Shown here: positions 48,794 to 55,606 of the stretch, in pieces
How the letters are laid out: each line of letters starts with the position of its first letter
Numbering within the stretch: the first letter of the stretch is position 1
Source: JBHGBM01 sp041946965
GTDB taxonomy: Bacteria > Acidobacteriota > Terriglobia > Bryobacterales > Bryobacteraceae
Assembly (NCBI GenBank): GCA_041946965.1
Contig: JBHGBM010000030.1
Coordinates: 10,415-74,414, forward strand
Length of the DNA stretch: 64,000 nucleotides
Direction of reading: 5' to 3'
Notes under the pieces: model-generated
Database searches by the model: none
Seen by the model: only the letters and a program-made list of their open reading frames with translations
Told to the model about the DNA's origin: nothing
Position numbers and translations under genes: made by a program

Positions 48794-50311
48794 TCACTCG
48801 AACATTTCGCTCAACACGCGGCCCACCGAACCGCTAGGGGTTTCCACTCCAAGGATGGCGGCCAGGGTGGGGGCGACATCGTTCACCGCGACGGTGTTTA
48901 CGTACGCGCCCGGCCGGATGCCGGCGCCCATGAAGACAATCGGCACGTGCGCGTCGTAGCTGAACGTGGTGCCGTGGGTGGCGCCTTGGGCGCCGAATAT
49001 CCAGTACGGTTCTAGCAACACAAAAACATCCGCCGCCCGCGGGCCGTAAAAGCCCTGCATGACGCGGCGGCCCACCTGGTCTTCGAGCGCGCCGCCGTTC
49101 AACAGCCGTTCGCGGGTGTAGACGCGGAAGACGTGGGGGATCTCGGCCGCTGCCTGCGCGGCCAGGCGGTTCACTTCGGCGCGGTCCAGGTTCTTCCGCC
49201 GGATCAGATCCAGGTTGAGGTACAGCGAGTGTTCGGAGGCGCTTGAAATCCATTGCCCTTCGCCGTACTTTTTCTCCAGCGCGGCCTGCACGGTATCCCG
49301 CACGATGCGGGCGGGCATGCGGCCGCCCGGCATGCGGCGCGCCGCCTGCGCTTCCGGAGTGGGGGCCACGCCGTGGTCGCCGGTGAGCACTACCAGCACG
49401 TTCGCCAGGCCGACCCGGGCGTCCAGGAAGCGGAAGAACCGGTCGAGAAGCCGGTCTGTGTGAATGGATACCTCGCGCACCTCGGACGAATCCGGGCCCC
49501 AGCGGTGGCCGATGTAGTCGTTGGAGGAGAAGCTCACCGCCAGCAGGTCAACGGCATCTCTCTGCCCCAGCGCTTCGGCTGTGATGGCGCGCTCGGCGAA
49601 CGCCTCCAGCAGCTCGTTGCCGAACGGGCTGGCGGGAAGCGCCCCGTAGAGCTTCACCGGGTCTTTCGGAAGCTGGTGATTCAGCCACTCGGCGCCGCTA
49701 TAGCGGTCCGCCGGACGGCCGGCGTTGAAGTCCTTCACCCAGCCGGGCAGATCCTCGAAGTAGAACGTGCTGCTGACGAAATTGCCCGTCTGGCCGTCGA
49801 ACCAGTAGGCTCCGTCGGCCATGTGGCCCGCTGGGAGTATCGCCGCGCGATCCTTCAGTGAGGCCCCCACCACGCGGGAACGGCCGGGGTTGGCCATCTT
49901 CAGTTCGTCGCCCACCGTGCTGACCAGCAGCCGGCGCGGCGAGGACCCCGCACCGGAGCCGCCCAACAGCTTCGTCTTGGGATCGGAGACGCTGGTGACC
50001 GAGCGGCCCTCGGCGCGGTCGTACCAGTCGTTGCCCACGATGCCGCTGATCGATGGCGTCGCCCCGGTAAGAAAGGTGGCGTGCCCGATAGCCGTCACGG
50101 TGGGGAAATGCTCATAGCGGGCGCTGGCGAATACTGCGCCGGAAGTGAGGAGGCGGGCCAGTCCGCCTTTGTATTCGCCGCGGAAACGGGTGAGGTAATC
50201 GTAGCGGAACTGGTCCACCGTGATGGCCACCACCAGTTTGGGGGTCTTGGGCACGGCGGCGGCGAGCTGGAGGCACAAGAAAGACAGACCCAGAGGAGCG
50301 AAGACGCGCAT
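48794..50311 (-). CDS. PafA-like alkaline phosphatase-superfamily enzyme
   Basis: 505 residues, signal peptide MRVFAPLGLSFLCLQLAAA. The first metal/nucleophile region is VVAITVDQFRYDYLTRFRG and the nucleophile is the Thr in HFPTVTAIGHATFLTGATP. Further metal ligands are in SSNDYIGHRWGPDS, VLTGDHGVAPTPE and THGTTFSYDAHVPIVFMG. This is the Thr-dependent PafA type of broad-specificity phosphate monoesterase, exported for phosphate scavenging. It is divergent from the S41 gene. Confidence 0.93.
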   Translation of the reverse strand: MRVFAPLGLSFLCLQLAAAVPKTPKLVVAITVDQFRYDYLTRFRGEYKGGLARLLTSGAVFASARYEHFPTVTAIGHATFLTGATPSISGIVGNDWYDRAEGRSVTSVSDPKTKLLGGSGAGSSPRRLLVSTVGDELKMANPGRSRVVGASLKDRAAILPAGHMADGAYWFDGQTGNFVSSTFYFEDLPGWVKDFNAGRPADRYSGAEWLNHQLPKDPVKLYGALPASPFGNELLEAFAERAITAEALGQRDAVDLLAVSFSSNDYIGHRWGPDSSEVREVSIHTDRLLDRFFRFLDARVGLANVLVVLTGDHGVAPTPEAQAARRMPGGRMPARIVRDTVQAALEKKYGEGQWISSASEHSLYLNLDLIRRKNLDRAEVNRLAAQAAAEIPHVFRVYTRERLLNGGALEDQVGRRVMQGFYGPRAADVFVLLEPYWIFGAQGATHGTTFSYDAHVPIVFMGAGIRPGAYVNTVAVNDVAPTLAAILGVETPSGSVGRVLSEMFE

Positions 50312-50355
50312 CTACGTTCAGCGTAACACGCGCCCCAACTCAGGCGTCCAAGGAA

Positions 50356-50391
50356 CAGGAGCCGTAGTCTATAATCAGAATAAGGCTCCTG
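50356..50391 (+). promoter_or_regulatory. Promoter with flanking inverted repeat before S41 protease
   Basis: A perfect -10 TATAAT (50370-50375) lies between the arms of a perfect 8-bp inverted repeat, CAGGAGCC (50356-50363) and GGCTCCTG (50384-50391). Predicted start is near 50382, 17 nt before the ATG at 50399. The arms could be an operator for a dimeric regulator or a small hairpin; no -35 match is seen. Confidence 0.45.
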
Positions 50392-50398
50392 CCGCCGT

Positions 50399-51601
50399 AT
50401 GAACAGCCGGATTAAGTTTCTCGTCGTTATGGGTTCGACCTGCCTGGTGCTGGTGCTTTTGCTCGGCACCGTGCTGGGAAAGAGCGCCACCCCGGATGGC
50501 TCTTACCCGCAGATCGGTGTTTACACCGAGGTGCTTTCGCGCATCAAGAGCGAGTATGTGGAAGAGCCGGACATGAAGTCGGTCACCCTGGGGGCTCTGA
50601 ACGGCCTGCTGGAGTCGATTGATCCTTTCGCCAGCTACCTGAACGCCGACCAATATAAGGATTACCTGAAGAACAAGGACGCGCAGCGGGCCGGCGTCGG
50701 CTTGGTGCTCTCCAAGCGGTTCGGATACGTGGGCGTGGTGGGCGCCGTGCCTGGCTCGCCCGCGGCTAGAGCCGGAATCGGCACGCAGGACATGATCGAG
50801 ACGATCAAAGGCATTGCCACCCGCGACATGCCCCTGGCGTACGCCAACCTGCTGCTAGAGGGTGAACCGGGCAGCACGGTGGAGATCACGGTCATCCGCA
50901 CGCGGCGGCCGGAGCCGCAGAAGGTCAAGCTGACGCGCGCCGTGGTGACGCTGCCCCCCGCGACCGCCCGTCTGATGCCGAACGGCGTCGGCTACCTGCG
51001 CCCGGAGACGCTCGAAGCCGCCAAGGTGAAACAAATCGCCGCCGACGTACAGCGGTTGCAGAAGGAAGGCGCGCAGAAACTGATCCTCGACCTGCGCAAC
51101 TGCTCGATCGGCGAGCCGGAAACCGGCGTGGCGCTGGCCAACTTGTTCCTTTCGAGCGGCACCATCACCTACCTGCAAGGGCAGCGGGTGCCGCGCAAGG
51201 ACTTCACCGCCGACCCCAAGCAGGCCATCAGCGCCGCGCCGCTGGTGGTTATCACCAACCGCGGCACCGCCAGCGCGGCGGAAGTGGCCGCGGCCGCGCT
51301 ACTGGAGAACAAGCGCGCGCAGGTGGTGGGCGAGCGCACCTATGGCGACGCCTCGCAGCGCCGGGCCATCACCATGGATGACGGCGGCGCGATCATTCTG
51401 TCGGTGGCGAAGTACTATTCGCCGGGCGGCAAGGCCATCCAGGACACGGGCGTAACTCCGTCCAGCATGGTGAACGAGCCCGAAGCCCAGGTCGAACTGG
51501 ATGAAAACGGCGAGCCGCTGCCCGAACCCGAGCAACAGAAGAAGCCCGAAGAGGATCCCCTGCTGAAGAAGGCGATTGAAGTGCTGGCCGCACCGCGGTA
51601 G
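50399..51601 (+). CDS. S41 (CtpA-like) peptidase homologue with altered catalytic lysine site
   Basis: 400 residues. One N-terminal membrane anchor or signal (FLVVMGSTCLVLVLLLGTVLG), then a CtpA-type helical domain, PDZ domain (residues 95-180: RFGYVGVVGAVPGSPAARAGIGTQD) and protease core. The Ser lies in NRGTASAAEVAAAALLENKRAQ (Ser 292). The catalytic Lys normally found in a GKGSVQ motif 25 residues on is Asp 317 in RTYGDASQRR, so peptide hydrolysis by the usual Ser-Lys dyad is doubtful. The C terminus is Glu/Pro rich. Confidence 0.88.
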   Translation: MNSRIKFLVVMGSTCLVLVLLLGTVLGKSATPDGSYPQIGVYTEVLSRIKSEYVEEPDMKSVTLGALNGLLESIDPFASYLNADQYKDYLKNKDAQRAGVGLVLSKRFGYVGVVGAVPGSPAARAGIGTQDMIETIKGIATRDMPLAYANLLLEGEPGSTVEITVIRTRRPEPQKVKLTRAVVTLPPATARLMPNGVGYLRPETLEAAKVKQIAADVQRLQKEGAQKLILDLRNCSIGEPETGVALANLFLSSGTITYLQGQRVPRKDFTADPKQAISAAPLVVITNRGTASAAEVAAAALLENKRAQVVGERTYGDASQRRAITMDDGGAIILSVAKYYSPGGKAIQDTGVTPSSMVNEPEAQVELDENGEPLPEPEQQKKPEEDPLLKKAIEVLAAPR

Positions 51602-51613
51602 ACTCCGGCCATT

Positions 51614-53089
51614 ATGGCCATCGCGCTTGCGTTCGCCCTGGCAAAGCTCGCTTTCCACCTGTTAACCAATGGACGGTACGGGTACTTTCGCGATGAACTT
51701 TATTACCTGGCCTGCGGGCAGCACCTGGACTGGGGCTACTCCGACTGCCCCCCGCTGATCGGTCTGATCGCCTGGACCGCGCGCGCGATGTTCGGCGATT
51801 CGCTCCCGGCCATCCGTTTGCTGCCCGCGCTAGCCGGCGCGGTGAAGGTGTTTCTCACGGGCATGATCGCCCGCGAGTTCGGCGGCGGGCGGGTGGCTAT
51901 CGCGCTGGCGTGCCTGACGGCCACGGCCGCGCCCATTTACCTGGGCATCGACACCCTCCTCACCATGAACGTCTTCGAGCCGGTGTTCTGGATGGGGGTG
52001 GTGTACCTTGTGGCGCGCGCCGTGCGGCACGACCGGCCGCGACTGTGGGTCTGGGTGGGGGTGCTTGCCGGGCTGGGCATGGAGAACAAGCACTCGACGG
52101 CCTTCTTCCTGTTCGCACTGGCGGCGGGGCTGGCGCTGAGTCAGGAGCGGCGCTGGCTGCGCACGCACTGGCCATGGACCGGCGCCGCCATCGCGCTGGC
52201 CATCGCGCTGCCCAACCTGGTTTGGGAGCAGCAGCGCAACTGGCCCATCATCGAAACACTGACAAACGTCCGCAGGACGGGGAAGAACGTGGTGTTGGGG
52301 CCGGCGGAGTTCGTCGGGCAGCAGATCCTGATGCTCTCGCCCGCCGCGCTGCTGGTGTGGCTGCCCGGGCTGTGGTTCCTGTTCCGGCGCCGCCGCATCT
52401 TCGCGTGGACGTTCGTGGCTTTCTTTGCGGTGATGATGGCGTTGCACGCGAAGAATTACTACCTTGCGCCGGTCTACCCTATGCTCCTGGCCGCGGGCGG
52501 AGTTTTCTGGGAGCAGACGCGGCTGCGCTGGGTGCAAGCCGCGCTCGCCGCGGCCGTGCTCATCATGGGGGCGATAGGAGCGCCGCTGGCCGCCCCGGTG
52601 CTGCCGGTCCAGCAATATCTCAGGTATGAGGAGGCGCTCGGCCTGCAAATGCCCAAGACGGAAGTGGAGCACCGCGGCAGGCTTCCGCAAATATTCGGCG
52701 ACATGTTCGGCTGGCCGGAGATGGTGGAGCGCGTGGCGAAGATTTACCAGGCGCTTCCGCCCGCCGACCGCGCCCGCGCGGCCATTTACGCCGGCAACTA
52801 CGGCGAGGCGGGAGCCATCGACTTCTTCGGGCCGCGCTACGGCCTGCCGCGCGCCATCAGCGGCCACCAGAGTTACTGGTTCTGGGGACCGAGGGGCTAC
52901 ACCGGCGACGTGGTGATCGTGCTGCAAGGCCGGCGCGAACGCCTGGAGCAACGCTTCACCAGTGTTCAACCCGCGGGAGCGACCCAGCACCCCTACGCCA
53001 TGGCCGAGGAGAACTACGAGATCTTCGTCTGCCGGGGAATCAAACGCCCGCTAACGGAAATCTGGCCGCAGTTGAAGCACTGGAACTGA
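51614..53089 (+). CDS. GT39/ArnT-like membrane glycosyltransferase
   Basis: 491 residues with about 11 membrane segments. NGRYGYFRDELYYLACGQHLDWGYSDCPPLIGLIAW has the acidic DE pair typical of GT-C enzymes that use lipid-linked sugar donors (ArnT/PMT type). KNYYLAPVYPMLLAAGG is a conserved later loop. The C-terminal soluble domain starts near residue 340. It would transfer a sugar from a polyprenyl carrier to lipid A, a polymer or a protein outside the inner membrane. It follows the S41 gene by 12 nt and may be cotranscribed. Confidence 0.87.
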   Translation: MAIALAFALAKLAFHLLTNGRYGYFRDELYYLACGQHLDWGYSDCPPLIGLIAWTARAMFGDSLPAIRLLPALAGAVKVFLTGMIAREFGGGRVAIALACLTATAAPIYLGIDTLLTMNVFEPVFWMGVVYLVARAVRHDRPRLWVWVGVLAGLGMENKHSTAFFLFALAAGLALSQERRWLRTHWPWTGAAIALAIALPNLVWEQQRNWPIIETLTNVRRTGKNVVLGPAEFVGQQILMLSPAALLVWLPGLWFLFRRRRIFAWTFVAFFAVMMALHAKNYYLAPVYPMLLAAGGVFWEQTRLRWVQAALAAAVLIMGAIGAPLAAPVLPVQQYLRYEEALGLQMPKTEVEHRGRLPQIFGDMFGWPEMVERVAKIYQALPPADRARAAIYAGNYGEAGAIDFFGPRYGLPRAISGHQSYWFWGPRGYTGDVVIVLQGRRERLEQRFTSVQPAGATQHPYAMAEENYEIFVCRGIKRPLTEIWPQLKHWN

Positions 53090-53118
53090 GTTGCGCCTCT
53101 TTGCCCGCATAGAGCCGT

Positions 53119-53877
53119 TCACACCATGAACATGCCGCCGTTAATCTCGATGGTCTGGCCATGGATGAAGCGGGCGGCGTTGGAACACAGAAAGACAATG
53201 GTGTCCGCCACCTCTTCGTTCTCGCCCAGTCGGCCTGCCGGGGTGGCCTTCACCACGTTGTCCAGGATCTCCTGAGTCGAGAACTGCACGTGGAAGTTGT
53301 TGTTCACCGTGCCCGGTGAGACCGCGTTCACCCGGATGCCGCTGGGCGCCAGTTCCTTGGCCAGGCCCTTGGTGATGGTCGAAATGGCCGCCTTGGCCGC
53401 GGAGTAGATGGTCGCGCCCAGTCCGCCGCCGGTCCGTGCCGCGATCGAGCTCACGAAAACGATCATGCCGCTGCGGCGCGCAATCATGCCGGGCGCCACC
53501 GCCTGGGTGATCATCCACGCGCTCTTCACATTCAGGTTCATCACCCGGTCGAACAGATCGCTGGTGAATTCGGACAGGCGCGCCCGCTTGACGAGCGAAC
53601 CGGCGTTATTGACCAGAATGTCGTACTCGCGCCCGCCGATGGCGCTCAGCAAGCATTCAATCCCCGCCATCTCGCCGAGATCGGCCTGTACGATCCCTGC
53701 CTCGGCGCCGAGCCGCGCTACGGCGGCGGCGGTCTCCTCCGCACCCTCCCGGTATCCGTTGTACTGGAGTGTGAAGCGCCGGACACCTTGGCGTGCCAAC
53801 GCGATGGCCGTGGCGGCGCCGATGCCACGGGAGGCGCCGGTGATCAGCGCCGATTTTCCGTTCAGTTCTGGTTCCAC
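53119..53877 (-). CDS. FabG-like short-chain dehydrogenase
   Basis: 252 residues. TGASRGIGAATAIALARQG (cofactor), LVNNAGSLVKRA, the Ser of FVSSIAARTGGG, and YSAAKAAISTITKGLAKEL (catalytic Tyr-Lys), ending GQTIEINGGMFM. Typical 3-oxoacyl-ACP reductase or related SDR; the isolated position gives no clue to whether it serves fatty-acid synthesis. Confidence 0.92.
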   Translation of the reverse strand: MEPELNGKSALITGASRGIGAATAIALARQGVRRFTLQYNGYREGAEETAAAVARLGAEAGIVQADLGEMAGIECLLSAIGGREYDILVNNAGSLVKRARLSEFTSDLFDRVMNLNVKSAWMITQAVAPGMIARRSGMIVFVSSIAARTGGGLGATIYSAAKAAISTITKGLAKELAPSGIRVNAVSPGTVNNNFHVQFSTQEILDNVVKATPAGRLGENEEVADTIVFLCSNAARFIHGQTIEINGGMFMV

Positions 53878-53905
53878 TCTCCGAGTATACCCGGGGAGCG
53901 AAAGC

Positions 53906-54580
53906 TCACGCAGTCTGGCGCAACCACTCGCGGAAAGCGTCGCGGTACAGAATGATGCCCTTGCGGGAATACTTCAGGTACCCCTGCCGCCGGAACTGGT
54001 TCATGTAATGCGTGACGATTTCCCGCGAGGTGCCCACGTATTGCGAGAGCAGTTCATGCGTGAACGGGACCATGCGCACGCTCCCGTCGTCTTCCGGAGA
54101 ACCCAGCCGCTCCGAAAAGCGGATCAGCGAGCGCGCCAGTCGCCGGGCGATATTATCCACCGAGAAGCTCTCAATGCGGTGGCTGAAGTCGATCGTGCGC
54201 TGCACCAGGATTTGCAGCAGCGCGACCGCGAGCCTGGGCCGCCGCATGATGAGATCCTCGATCTCGTTGGCGGTCCAGGTCATGAGCTTCGTGTTTTCCA
54301 GGGCCGTGGCTTGTTCGGCGCGATGCGGCAGTCCCAGAAATGCCGACTCGCCGAAGAATTCATCCGTCTGGTAAATGTCCACGACTACCTGGTGACCGTC
54401 ATCGGCCAGCCTGCTGACCTTCACCTTCCCGTCGATGACGAGATAGATGTTCGTCGAGGGCTGGTCCTGAGTGTAGATCATCTGCCCCTTCTTGTATTCC
54501 ACGATACTGGAACAGGGAAGGTGAGCCAGCGGATCTTCCAAGGGTTTTTGCGGAACAGCAACGGTCTGGCTGGTAGCCAT
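53906..54580 (-). CDS. Crp/Fnr-family transcription regulator
   Basis: 224 residues from ATG 54580, chosen for the strong GGAGGAG site 6 nt upstream. The cyclic-nucleotide-binding-like domain (IVEYKKGQMIYTQDQPSTNIYLVIDGKVKV ... FFGESAFLG) precedes a long dimer helix and a winged HTH, HELLSQYVGTSREIVTHYMNQFRRQG. It has no Fnr-type N-terminal cysteine cluster, so an oxygen-sensing Fe-S centre is unlikely. A sigma-54 promoter and palindromes upstream suggest a regulatory hierarchy, and a CRP-like site at 54711-54728 may mean autoregulation. Confidence 0.92.
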   Translation of the reverse strand: MATSQTVAVPQKPLEDPLAHLPCSSIVEYKKGQMIYTQDQPSTNIYLVIDGKVKVSRLADDGHQVVVDIYQTDEFFGESAFLGLPHRAEQATALENTKLMTWTANEIEDLIMRRPRLAVALLQILVQRTIDFSHRIESFSVDNIARRLARSLIRFSERLGSPEDDGSVRMVPFTHELLSQYVGTSREIVTHYMNQFRRQGYLKYSRKGIILYRDAFREWLRQTA

Positions 54581-54675
54581 TCGAACTCCTCCAAGAGTGA
54601 TTGATTCCATGTTACTGCGATTTTTCCCGCCCAGAACCGCGGATATCGGAAACCCGCGCGCCAGGGATGGCATTA

Positions 54676-54691
54676 GCATTTGCCGTGCCAA
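54676..54691 (-). promoter_or_regulatory. Sigma-54 (-24/-12) promoter for the Crp/Fnr gene
   Basis: On the reverse strand TTGGCACGGCAAATGC (54691-54676) matches the sigma-54 consensus at all core positions except A for the first T of TTGC, with correct 10-base spacing between GG and GC. Predicted start is about 54664, giving an 84-nt leader to the ATG at 54580. Confidence 0.6.
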
Positions 54692-54710
54692 ATCATACGC
54701 GGTTCCATGC

Positions 54711-54728
54711 AATGAGATAAACCTCACA
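54711..54728 (-). promoter_or_regulatory. CRP/FNR-like palindrome upstream of the Crp/Fnr gene
   Basis: On the reverse strand TGTGAGGTTTATCTCATT matches the CRP-type site TGTGA-N6-TCACA with two deviations in the second half. It lies about 50 bp upstream of the predicted sigma-54 start. A nearby reverse-strand TATAAT (54734-54729) could be an additional sigma-70 promoter. Confidence 0.35.
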
Positions 54729-54750
54729 ATTATAATGGGATACGGTTTAT

Positions 54751-54797
54751 ACCCCCGGATAAGGGGGTGGGTGACATTACACCCTTTTGGGGGTAAT
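54751..54797. promoter_or_regulatory. Two tandem palindromes, possible enhancer sites
   Basis: ACCCCC-GGATAA-GGGGGT (54751-54768) is a perfect 6-bp palindrome. ATTACACCC-TTTT-GGGGGTAAT (54776-54797) has 9-bp arms with one mismatch. They share ACCC/GGGGGT half-sites and centre about 27 bp apart, 95-125 bp upstream of the predicted sigma-54 start, where enhancer-binding proteins usually bind. As RNA they could instead end transcription of the upstream NIPSNAP gene. Confidence 0.5.
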
Positions 54798-54827
54798 GAG
54801 CAATTTCGCTACGCAGTTTCGACCGGG

Positions 54828-55595
54828 CTACCGGATCGGGGAGTACGGAGTGGCGCGATAAAGAGCAATCTGGATCACACTCGAGATCTGGCCATCGGCT
54901 TCGATCGATTCGCGTCGCACTTTTATCCACTCCGGGTCGGCGCCGAAGGCGTCCCAGGCCTTTTCGCGCTCAGCCAGTCCCGCAAACGGCGTCAAGTACG
55001 TCAGATTCGGCATGCTGGGGCCGAAGACCGTCTCCGAGTACAGGATCGGGTGAACACCGGTGCGGTGGAAGATCTTGATCTCCGGCCCGGCGAAGCGGCG
55101 GTGCAGCGCCTTAAGCTGCCGCCAGGTGGGGGAATGATAGGTGCGCAGCTCGAAAATCCGCGGTTTGGGGGCGGGCGGAAGGGGTGCAAGCTCGGGGCAG
55201 TAATCGGCCGCCTTGAGCAGGGACTGCGAATAGTGCTCGTAGGGCGGTTCGGCGCCGGCCTCCCAGGCGGCGAAGCGTTTTTGAAACTCGGAATCCGCGT
55301 CGAGCTTTGAGGAAACCGCCTGCAACTCGCCCAGGCTGGCAAAACCGATGATCGAGGCAAACTGCGGCATGTGGGCAGCCACCAGGCCCTCCAGGAAAAT
55401 CTTCGGACCGGAGTGCACCCGCGTGAGCGCGGGCAGCAGCGCCTGGCTCATGAACTCGTTGACCCGGGGCATCTGCGTGCTGTTTCGCAGGTAATAGGTC
55501 TGGAGCAGAAAGAGATTGGTCTTGCGTTCACCGGCGGGGGGCTGCGCGGCTATCATAGTGCCTCCTGAGACTTCGAGAAAATCGCGGCGCGTCAT
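54828..55595 (-). CDS. NIPSNAP-family protein with N-terminal twin-arginine motif
   Basis: 255 residues. MTRRDFLEVSGGTMIAA resembles a shortened Tat signal; the hydrophobic stretch is weak. Two NIPSNAP repeats are visible: LFLLQTYYLRNSTQMPRVNEFMSQALLPAL and PRIFELRTYHSPTWRQLKALHRRF, each a ferredoxin-like barrel, with NLTYLTPFAGLAEREKAWDAFGADPEW closing the second. Exported NIPSNAP proteins abound in acidobacteria and planctomycetes; their biochemical role is unknown. Confidence 0.88.
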   Translation of the reverse strand: MTRRDFLEVSGGTMIAAQPPAGERKTNLFLLQTYYLRNSTQMPRVNEFMSQALLPALTRVHSGPKIFLEGLVAAHMPQFASIIGFASLGELQAVSSKLDADSEFQKRFAAWEAGAEPPYEHYSQSLLKAADYCPELAPLPPAPKPRIFELRTYHSPTWRQLKALHRRFAGPEIKIFHRTGVHPILYSETVFGPSMPNLTYLTPFAGLAEREKAWDAFGADPEWIKVRRESIEADGQISSVIQIALYRATPYSPIR

Positions 55596-55606
55596 AATAT
55601 GGGCTT

